Shown: piece after piece, positions 1 through 5,479 of the stretch
Position numbering within the stretch: position 1 is the stretch's first letter
How the letters are laid out: each line of letters starts with the position of its first letter
NCBI GenBank assembly: GCA_002408185.1
Contig: DHQV01000075.1
Location: 1-5,479 of the forward strand
Direction of reading: 5' to 3'
Length of the DNA stretch: 5,479 bases
Origin: Deltaproteobacteria bacterium UBA5329
Lineage (GTDB): Bacteria > Desulfobacterota > Syntrophorhabdia > Syntrophorhabdales > Syntrophorhabdaceae
Notes under the pieces: model-generated
The model's database searches: none
Told to the model about the DNA's origin: nothing
Seen by the model: only the letters and a program-made list of their open reading frames with translations
Translations under genes and position numbers: made by a program

Positions 1-1008
1 AACTTTTACCGGACACTACTGATTCGCGATGACAAATTCAAGCCCGATATCGCGCTCACCATGGCAAAAGACCTTATCTTGAAGGAGCGCGTAGACCTCA
101 TCATAGGGACTACGAACAGCGCTGCCACCCTGGCCATATCGGATTTTGCACGGAAAGAAAAGGTACCTTTTATCGTTACGGACGCAAAGAGCGAGAAGGT
201 AACCGGGGAAAAAGGTCATCGATACGTATTCAACGCGAATGAAAATACGGCCATGATCGGCAAGGCAACGGCGCTTGTCCTTGCAAAAAAGCCTTATAAA
301 AAGTATTTCATAGCAGGCGAAGACTACGAGTTCGGCCATGCGTGCGCAGATGCGGTGTGGAAAAACCTCAAGGCCTTGAAGCCGGATGTGCAGCTTGTCG
401 GGGAGTCTTGGAGAAAGGTCGGAGAAGCCGATGTTGTTCCCTATCTGACGGCGGTGCTCCAGAAAAAACCGGATTGCGTGATCCATACATCGGGAGGCAG
501 CGGCGTCGTGAACCTTCTTAAGACGATAAAAAGCATGGGTTTTAAAATTCCGTCATACCAGCACAATTCAACCGAACTTGCAGCCCTTGCACCGCTCGGG
601 ATGGAAGCCCCTGAAGGTATAATGGGTACGAGCAATTATCATTATTACTTCCCATCAAACCCGGAAAACAAGGCCTTTGTCGCAAAGTTCAGAAAGGCGT
701 ACAACCGTTACCCGAGGTCCACGGCCCTGTATGGTTATATTACCGGGCAGTTCATCGCCAAAGCTTACGAGAAGGCAAAATCCGACAACCGCGAGAAATT
801 TGTCGACGCGTTGAGCGGACTTGCTATCGATACGCCGGTCGGCAAGATCGAAATGCGCGCATGCGATCACCAAGCCACTTTGCCCATGTTCTTTGGCGTC
901 ACAAAAAAGGTTAAGGGATATGATTTTCTGATAGCTTCCGACATCGTGACGATCCCTAGCAAAGATTATTTGCCGACGTGCGAGGAGGTGCTCAAAACGA
1001 GAAAATAA
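1..1008 (+). CDS. Branched-chain amino acid-type ABC transporter substrate-binding protein (5' partial)
   Basis: The frame is open from base 1 to the TAA at 1006-1008, giving 335 residues with no start inside the window. The ATG at 61 is internal: the 20 residues before it (ending KPDIALTMAKDL) read as ordinary family sequence. Full proteins of this family are usually about 400 residues, so the signal peptide and first strand of lobe 1 are missing. Visible hallmarks of the type I periplasmic-binding fold (LivK / Peripla_BP_6) are the VDLIIGTTNSAATLAISDFA segment, KKYFIAGEDYEFGHACADA opening the next lobe, KPDCVIHTSGGSG, and the later NHYYYFPSNP-like stretch followed by FRKAYNRYPRSTALYGY. The protein would bind a small ligand in the periplasm and deliver it to a Liv-type permease. 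The ligand (branched-chain amino acid, amide, aromatic acid or other) cannot be told from sequence. Permease and ATPase genes are not in view and could lie upstream. Its stop is 3 bases from that of the convergent YihY gene. Confidence 0.9.
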   Translation, partial: NFYRTLLIRDDKFKPDIALTMAKDLILKERVDLIIGTTNSAATLAISDFARKEKVPFIVTDAKSEKVTGEKGHRYVFNANENTAMIGKATALVLAKKPYKKYFIAGEDYEFGHACADAVWKNLKALKPDVQLVGESWRKVGEADVVPYLTAVLQKKPDCVIHTSGGSGVVNLLKTIKSMGFKIPSYQHNSTELAALAPLGMEAPEGIMGTSNYHYYFPSNPENKAFVAKFRKAYNRYPRSTALYGYITGQFIAKAYEKAKSDNREKFVDALSGLAIDTPVGKIEMRACDHQATLPMFFGVTKKVKGYDFLIASDIVTIPSKDYLPTCEEVLKTRK

Positions 1009-1011
1009 ATC

Positions 1012-2322
1012 TCAGATATTTTTGATCCTTACAGCTGAACATCCCTCTATTTGTTCTAAAAGGTTACGCAGGGACGCAGCGACCGTATCATTCTGATCCA
1101 TGGGAAGACCGCCTAGCTGGGCGGCCATTTCATATGCCTCAATCACGTCTTTGATCGTTGTATCGCTGGTGGGCCGTGCCGGCTGGTACGTAGACCTCCG
1201 CCTCGGGCCTCGTGTTATTTCGGATAAGAGGCTTGCATCGACAAGGCTGAGAAGGATGTGCTTAACGAAGCGATAGGGGATAGCGAGTTCCTTCGAGATC
1301 TGGTCCGGCGTCAACGGTGTCTGTCCTTTTTCAAACCTTATTGCCAGGAGATGGAATATCCGCAGCGTAAGCACCCGTTTTCCCGCAACGCCGATCCGTG
1401 CGAAGTCGGGGTGAAAACCGTAGGTTTCGTGATTTTCCACCGCGTTCGCTGTTTCAGCACCGAACAGGACGATCAGCCAGCTAGTTTGCAGATATGCCAG
1501 AAAGAGCGGAATCGCTGCGAAACTGCCGTAAATTGCACTCTGGGTTGCCACTCCGATCTGAAACTTTATGTAGGCCCATTGCACGATCTGGATGAGAACG
1601 CCGGATACAATAGCGGCAACAGCCGCGCTCCGAAACGATATCTTCGTGTTCGGCATGACAAGGAACAGGATGACGAGCAGCGCACAGATGGACACATACG
1701 GAAGGAGTTTGAGGAGAAACAGTATCGGGCCTCCCAGGAAGGCAATATCACTTATAAATCCTTTGACCTGACCGGCGATCAAAACATTGACGCTGCTCCA
1801 TAACGCAAAAAAAATAGGCGCCAGCACGATCATTGACAGGTAGTCGGTAAATTTTCGCACAATTGTTCGCGACTGCCGCGCTTCCCAGATGGTGTTGAAG
1901 CTCTCCTCGATTCGGCTCAGTATCGAAATGACTGTCCAGAAAAGAATGACGACGCCGAACCCGACAATGACCTCGCCTTTGGCGTTTGCGAGAAGGGATC
2001 GCGAGAACTCTATGATCTTCGCGGTTATATCGGTTTGCCAGTTGAGGTCCTTCCCCAACTGCATTATCTGACGGACGATCAGCTTTTCGAGCCCGAAACC
2101 TTTGGCGATCGCAAACAGGACGGCAAAAAGAGGGACTATGTTCAGAAGCGAATAATACGTCAGAACGGAAGCACTGCGCTGGCAATCGTCTTTGTCAAAC
2201 CTTACCGCAGCCAGTATGACTATTCGTAATATACGTAAAGGCCAGGCTTTGATGGGAGGGTACTTTTCCAGATTGGCCTTCCAGATCCCGTTATGAAGAA
2301 AATCCATAATTCTTGAAATCAC
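1012..2322 (-). CDS. yihY: YihY/RNase BN-like family membrane protein with C-terminal winged-helix-like domain
   Basis: This is a 436-residue integral membrane protein if started at the GTG at 2322. I chose that start because GGGAGG sits 8 bases upstream (2331-2336 on the complement). A TTG at 2370 would give 452 residues without such a site, and the ATG at 2307 is too far (23 bases) from it. The family signature is seen at about residues 47-76 (QRSASVLTYYSLLNIVPLFA then FAIAKGFG). About six hydrophobic segments lie near residues 51-73, 116-135, 159-183, 195-223, 231-252 and 265-290. The tail (about 317-384) has alternating helices with LTPDQISKELAIPYRFVKHI, like a winged helix-turn-helix, then a basic GPRRRSTYQPAR wing and a VIEAYE helix. 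The family was once called ribonuclease BN, but that activity belongs to another protein (RNase Z/ElaC); its function is unsettled, possibly transport or envelope-related. It is transcribed away from fdhA and ends tail-to-tail with the binding protein. Confidence 0.88.
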   Translation of the reverse strand: MISRIMDFLHNGIWKANLEKYPPIKAWPLRILRIVILAAVRFDKDDCQRSASVLTYYSLLNIVPLFAVLFAIAKGFGLEKLIVRQIMQLGKDLNWQTDITAKIIEFSRSLLANAKGEVIVGFGVVILFWTVISILSRIEESFNTIWEARQSRTIVRKFTDYLSMIVLAPIFFALWSSVNVLIAGQVKGFISDIAFLGGPILFLLKLLPYVSICALLVILFLVMPNTKISFRSAAVAAIVSGVLIQIVQWAYIKFQIGVATQSAIYGSFAAIPLFLAYLQTSWLIVLFGAETANAVENHETYGFHPDFARIGVAGKRVLTLRIFHLLAIRFEKGQTPLTPDQISKELAIPYRFVKHILLSLVDASLLSEITRGPRRRSTYQPARPTSDTTIKDVIEAYEMAAQLGGLPMDQNDTVAASLRNLLEQIEGCSAVRIKNI

Positions 2323-2330
2323 GATCGGTG

Positions 2331-2336
2331 CCTCCC
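2331..2336 (-). promoter_or_regulatory. Ribosome binding site that fixes the YihY start
   Basis: On the complement the bases read GGGAGG, 8 bases before GTG at 2322-2320. This is the only good Shine-Dalgarno match near the possible starts (TTG 2370, GTG 2322, ATG 2307), so it favours the GTG. Confidence 0.7.
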
Positions 2337-2471
2337 TGAAAAATGTTCCATATACCGGTACTGCAGTCAAGAACGAAGCAAGCGATCCTTCACATTAATA
2401 TTTCCCAATACGTATAATTTTTTTCAACTTAAATCGATGAGACTCCGGTTCAGTTGATGAAAAGTTATTAT

Positions 2472-2491
2472 ATTGGAATATTGTTCCCAAT
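2472..2491. repeat. Imperfect dyad ATTGGAA / TTCCCAAT
   Basis: ATTGGAA (2472-2478) faces TTCCCAAT (2484-2491) across a 5-base centre, with one extra base in the right arm. The right arm also occurs as a direct repeat at 2402-2409. This could be a regulator site between the divergent promoters, or chance in AT-rich DNA. No regulator family is assigned. Confidence 0.3.
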
Positions 2492-2566
2492 CGTAGTCTA
2501 TTGGTTTTTGTATTCAAAATCAAGTAGTTAGCGTTAGTCCGAATCACAAAAATATCGTTTTTTCGA

Positions 2567-2596
2567 TTGGTAAAACAGATTGTAAAGGTATAGAAT
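2567..2596 (+). promoter_or_regulatory. Candidate sigma-70-type promoter for fdhA
   Basis: TTGGTA (2567-2572, 4 of 6 to the -35 consensus) and TAGAAT (2591-2596, 5 of 6 to the -10 consensus) are separated by 18 bases. Transcription would begin near 2603, leaving a leader of about 40 bases before the fdhA ATG. The -10 box overlaps the palindrome at 2592-2606. AT-rich DNA yields such matches readily, so this is only a candidate. Confidence 0.35.
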
Positions 2597-2606
2597 AAAT
2601 TATTCT
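2592..2606. promoter_or_regulatory. Perfect palindrome overlapping the fdhA -10 box; possible operator
   Basis: AGAATAA (2592-2598), one central A (2599), and TTATTCT (2600-2606) form a perfect 7-base inverted repeat. The single-base centre argues against an RNA hairpin and for a DNA site bound by a dimeric protein. Its position over the presumed -10 box and start point would suit a repressor. The binding protein is unknown. Confidence 0.35.
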
Positions 2607-2628
2607 GGATGATTTAAAAGGTACATAT

Positions 2629-2633
2629 GGGGG
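2629..2633 (+). promoter_or_regulatory. G-rich probable ribosome binding site of fdhA
   Basis: GGGGG lies 9 bases before the ATG at 2643. It is a modest match to the Shine-Dalgarno core, but the start is supported by protein sequence: the 2Fe-2S domain begins right at the ATG. A better-looking AAAAGG at 2616-2621 is too far upstream. Confidence 0.4.
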
Positions 2634-2642
2634 TTATTTTTC

Positions 2643-5342
2643 ATGGATACAATAATTATCACGATTGACGGCAAACAGGTTACAGGGAAGAGAGGCCAGA
2701 CCATACTGGAAGTGGCCAACGCGAATGACATCGATATACCGCACCTGTGTTATCATCCAAGGCTCAGCAAGACGGGTGCATGCCGGTTATGCCTTGTGAG
2801 AATAGACGGCAAGATGCTCAAGACGTCGTGCACTGAATTTGCACTGGATGGCATGAGCGTCGTTACCGAGGATGAACCCCTCAAGAATATTCGGAAGTGG
2901 CTGTTGGGCCTCCTTCTTCTCGAAGGCGATCATAACTGTCTGTATTGCGATGCAGACGGTGATTGCGAACTTCAGACATATGTAAAAATGTACAATGTCG
3001 AAAGGCCTGACGAAGATTTTCCCAGAAACCCGCGCGAAGTGGACTATGTTACGAGCAATGCCATAAAGAGGAACGAAAATCGCTGCATCGTGTGCGGCAG
3101 GTGCATCAGGGCCTGCAAGGAAGTGCAGGTCCAGAACGTGTGGGGTTTCACGGAACGCGGCAGCCAGACCCACCTTATTGCCGATGACGACAAGAGGATT
3201 GGCGAGTCGAGCTGCGTGAAGTGCGGGGCTTGCGTCCAGTTGTGCCCGACCGGGGCCCTGACGTTTCAGCCAGTCCTTGGCACAGGTCTTAACTGGGACC
3301 TGAAAAAGGAATCGAGCATTTGCATATACTGCGGTGTCGGCTGCAAGATAGACTTCTACACGAACAAGGAGGGCCTTCTTGTCAAGGCTATGGGAAATGA
3401 CGACGGCCCGAACAAAGGGCACCTGTGCATAAAAGGCAGATTCGGGTTTGATTTTGTCCAGAAACCGAACAGGCTTAAAGCCCCGCTCATGAAAAAAGAC
3501 GGGCAATTCGTTGAGGCGAGCTGGGATGAGGCCCTCGATTTCGTCGCCGACAAATTAAAAGCCATCAAAAAACAAGATGGTCCCGATGCGATAGCAGCGC
3601 TTTCATCGGCGAAATGCACGAACGAAGAAAATTATCTGATGCAGAAATTCATGCGCGGGGTTATCGGCACCAACAACGTGGATCATTGCGCGCGTCTCTG
3701 ACACAGCTCGACGGTTGCCGGTCTGGCGACTGTTTTTGGTTCAGGCGCAATGACCAACTCCATTCGGGAGGTGCCGCAGTCAGAAGGTTTCCTGGTCATC
3801 GGTTCGAACACGACCGAGAACCATCCCGTTATCGGGTCGATGATAAAGAACGAGGTCCAGAATAAAAAGAAGAAACTGGTTGTCGTCGATCCGCGCCGGA
3901 TCGAACTTGCCAAATTTGCCGACTATTATTTCCCCATCAGGCCGGGAACGAACATCGCCATTCTTAACGGGTTTATGCACGTCATCATTAAAGAAGGCCT
4001 GTATGATAAGACCTTTGTCGAGACCCGGACCGAGGGTTTTGACGAACTTAAGAAAACTCTTGAAAAATATACCCCGCAATATGTAGCGGAGATCTGCGGG
4101 CTCGACAATCCCGACGATATTGCTGTTGCGGCACGGTTCATGGCCTCGGTCAAACCGTTGGCGCTTTATTATTCGATGGGTATAACCCAGTTCGTTTCAG
4201 GCGTGAACGGCGTCAAATCGACCGCTAATCTCCAGATGCTTCTCGGGAACATGGGTGTCGCGGGCGGCGGGGTCAACCCGCTCCGCGGTCAGAACAATGT
4301 TCAGGGAGCCTGCGATATGGGCGCACTGCCAGCCTCATATCCTGCCTATCAACCGGTCGCAAGCGAAGACAACAAGAAGAAGTTCGAGGGATTATGGGGT
4401 GTGACAGACCTGTCGACAAAACCCGGGTTTACCCTTGTTGAGATGATGAATGCAGCACATGCCGGGGAAATAAAGGCAATGTATATCATGGGAGAGAACC
4501 CAGTGATGTCCGATCCCAATCAGAAACATGTTATGGAGGCCCTCGACAACCTGGAATTGCTCGTTGTCCAGGATATCTTTCTCACGGAAACTGCGCAATA
4601 CGCCCATGTCGTCCTTCCTGCGTGCGCATTCCTGGAAAAGGAAGGGACTGTGACAAATACGGAACGCCGGGTCCAGCCGATGCACAGGGTTCTTGAACCA
4701 GCCCCGCTTGTCCGGGATGACTGGTGGATAACGATGCAGATAGCCAACCGGATGGGTGCCAAGTGGGAATACGAGGAGGCAAAGGACATTTTTGCCGAGA
4801 TCCGTAAGGCCACCCCGTCATATGCGGGGATCACCTACAGCCGGATTGAAAAAGAATTGATCCAGTGGCCCTGCCCGACGATGGAACACCCGGGCACCCA
4901 GCTGCTCCACCGGGATACTTTTTCGCGTGGTAAAGGACTGTTTACGGCCATAGAATATACCCCCCCGTTTGAAGAGACGGACCGGGAATATCCGCTTGTT
5001 TTGACGACCGGACGGATTTTACCACAATTCCATACCGGTACGATGTCACGGAACTCAAAGGTGCTCGAGGAAACGGCCCCTGAGGGTTTCGTCGAGGTAA
5101 ACCCTGTCGATGCGAGCGATCTCGACATTAGCGACGGAGAGCTGGTTTCTGTCTCGACGCGGCGCGGAAGCATCCGGATAAAGGCGAAGGTCGTTGAACG
5201 GTCAAAGCCCAATATTGTTTTTATCCCCTTCCATTTTTATGAATCCTGTGCGAACAGGCTCACCGTGGATTGCCTTGATCCCGCATGCAAGATACCGGAA
5301 TACAAGGTCTGCGCCTGCAAGGTGGAAAAGATCGTAGTTTGA
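2643..5342 (+). CDS. fdhA: Selenocysteine-containing formate dehydrogenase, catalytic alpha subunit
   Basis: One 899-residue protein is encoded if the TGA at 3699-3701 is read as selenocysteine (Sec353); the same frame continues to the TGA at 5340-5342. It oxidises formate to CO2, or runs in reverse, at a Mo/W bis-pterin site. Domains in order: 2Fe-2S ferredoxin (Cys36, 47, 50, 63); NuoG-like His-Cys cluster (His97, Cys99, 102, 108); two 4Fe-4S clusters (Cys148, 151, 154, 158 and Cys191, 194, 197, 201); the molybdopterin Fe4S4 domain (Cys227, 230, 234, 262, then Lys264); the catalytic domain with Sec353-His354; and a dinucleotide-binding domain from about 781. Arg548, in GVNPLRGQNNVQGACDMG, matches E. 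coli FdhF Arg333, by my recollection of that protein. No signal or twin-arginine peptide is seen, so it is probably cytoplasmic. The iron-sulfur chain implies transfer to a NAD-, ferredoxin- or hydrogenase-linked partner, but none is adjacent. It appears monocistronic, ending before the terminator at 5362. Confidence 0.95.
3699..3701 (+). other. In-frame TGA read as selenocysteine (Sec353)
   Basis: The TGA sits exactly where formate dehydrogenases carry catalytic Sec or Cys, between DHCARL and HSSTVAGLATVFGSGAM. Both sides read as family sequence without frame change, and a SECIS hairpin follows. A premature stop or pseudogene is therefore unlikely. Confidence 0.95.
3702..3734 (+). promoter_or_regulatory. 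Bacterial SECIS hairpin inside fdhA
   Basis: GTTGCC (3714-3719) and GGCGAC (3725-3730) pair around the five-base loop GGTCT (3720-3724). The stem extends outward to 3710/3734, about 10 pairs including G-U wobbles. Eighteen bases separate the TGA from the GGTCT, the same spacing and loop core I recall for E. coli fdhF. The loop is expected to bind SelB, which brings Sec-tRNA to the ribosome. The element also encodes the residues just after Sec353. Confidence 0.9.
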
Positions 5343-5361
5343 TCTAAAAGGAGATAGTATA

Positions 5362-5390
5362 AGCCCGGGACAAAGTCCCGGGCTATTTTC
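5362..5390 (+). terminator. Rho-independent terminator after fdhA
   Basis: AGCCCGGGAC (5362-5371) and GTCCCGGGCT (5375-5384) form a perfect 10-pair, GC-rich stem with an AAA loop. It is followed by ATTTTC, and it starts 19 bases after the fdhA stop. The T-run is only four long and stops where the intron begins, so the original T-tract may have been cut by the insertion. Confidence 0.88.
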
Positions 5391-5479
5391 GTGCGCCCGG
5401 CAGGGCGCACTGACCCGGAGGTGAAAGTCCTCCATGGGCCCTGATGTCGGGAACCATTGGCCGAACCGCAAGGGCCGCC
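5391..5479 (+). mobile_element. 5' end of a group II intron, class IIC-like (truncated by window edge)
   Basis: The element starts with GTGCG, matching the group II 5' splice-site consensus GUGYG. It folds as expected for the start of domain I: an 8-pair hairpin GTGCGCCC/GGGCGCAC (5391-5398 with 5403-5410, loop GGCA), then GGAGG/CCTCC (5417-5421 with 5429-5433) around TGAAAGT, flanked by CCC/GGG. It continues with CCGAACCGCAAGGG (5461-5474). The order and wording resemble the Oceanobacillus iheyensis IIC intron as I recall it (GUGUGCCCGGCAUGGGUGC, GGGUGAGAGUCCC, GCCUAACGCAAGGGUG). Insertion directly behind a terminator hairpin is the known habit of class IIC. The rest of the ribozyme and any reverse transcriptase/maturase gene would lie beyond the window, so activity cannot be judged. 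Confidence 0.82.

Larger units (their letters stand above)
2323..2642. other. AT-rich divergent intergenic region between yihY and fdhA
   Basis: This 320-base stretch separates two divergent genes and shows no convincing coding region. It is far richer in A+T than its neighbours: the 60 bases from 2521 contain 20 G or C. It holds the YihY ribosome binding site, a candidate fdhA promoter near 2567-2596, a perfect palindrome at 2592-2606, an imperfect dyad at 2472-2491, and two direct copies of TTCCCAAT (2402-2409 and 2484-2491). Short self-complementary octamers TACCGGTA (2353-2360) and ATACGTAT (2408-2415) lie on the YihY side. I could not find a well-spaced promoter for the minus-strand gene; a TTGAAA on the complement near 2424-2429 has no good partner. 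Confidence 0.75.

Noticed and set aside
1009..1025. ATCT-C-AGAT followed by ATTTTT as a terminator for the binding protein gene
   Set aside because: The repeat has a one-base centre and four-base arms, too small to form a stable RNA hairpin.
1258..1803. Plus-strand ORF of 181 codons inside the YihY gene
   Set aside because: It is antisense to conserved membrane-protein sequence and its translation shows no domain-like pattern.
2569..2585. Sigma-54 promoter (GG...TTGTA) upstream of fdhA
   Set aside because: The spacing is one base too long and the essential GC of the -12 element is missing.
2627..2668. Mini-ORF ATG 2627 to TGA 2668, 13 codons, overlapping the fdhA start, with AAAAGG upstream
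   Set aside because: It is very short and out of frame with fdhA; the A/G run and ATG are expected by chance. A leader-peptide role cannot be excluded but has no support.
3699..3750. fdhA as a pseudogene broken by a stop codon
   Set aside because: The TGA is exactly at the catalytic Sec position, a SECIS hairpin follows, and all downstream motifs are intact in frame.
3683..3913. Minus-strand ORFs and out-of-frame plus-strand ORFs across fdhA (for example 2787-3506, 3614-3865, 4392-4834, 4835-5212)
   Set aside because: They are shadows of a well-supported conserved gene, have low-complexity or unlikely composition, and match no family I recognise.
1..5479. CRISPR array, tRNA or rRNA genes
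   Set aside because: I saw no regularly spaced repeats and no tRNA- or rRNA-like sequence in the window.

Overview
The window looks like a chromosomal segment of an anaerobic bacterium. The strongest reason is a complete formate dehydrogenase catalytic subunit that uses selenocysteine at an in-frame TGA and carries an N-terminal array of iron-sulfur clusters. The protein wording, the LivK-type binding protein and the YihY protein with a winged-helix tail would suit a deltaproteobacterium (Desulfobacterota, syntroph or sulfate-reducer-like). That placement is inference from recalled family resemblance, not a search result.

Layout: (1) 1-1008, plus strand, the 3' part of a periplasmic branched-chain-amino-acid-type ABC transporter binding protein; its start lies outside the window. 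(2) 1012-2322, minus strand, a YihY/RNase-BN-like integral membrane protein with a cytoplasmic winged-helix-like tail. It converges on the binding protein gene with only 3 bases between stop codons. (3) 2323-2642, an AT-rich divergent intergenic region with the YihY ribosome binding site, a candidate fdhA promoter, a perfect palindrome overlapping its -10 box, and repeated TTCCCAAT/ATTGG motifs. (4) 2643-5342, plus strand, fdhA. It looks like two ORFs unless the TGA at 3699-3701 is read as selenocysteine; a SECIS hairpin follows that codon directly. (5) 5362-5390, a strong terminator-type hairpin. (6) 5391 to the window end, the 5' end of a group II intron resembling class IIC, inserted right behind the terminator, which is the habitual target of that class.

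How the parts work together: fdhA appears to be transcribed alone, from its own promoter to its own terminator. No electron-transfer partner subunit (NuoE/NuoF-like, FdhB or hydrogenase) is adjacent, so its partner must be encoded elsewhere. The gene needs selenocysteine machinery (selA/B/C/D) and a molybdenum or tungsten bis-pterin cofactor supply from elsewhere in the genome. The binding protein and the YihY protein show no functional link to fdhA. I see no wholly new system here; the most notable items are the selenocysteine recoding site and the terminator-targeted intron.
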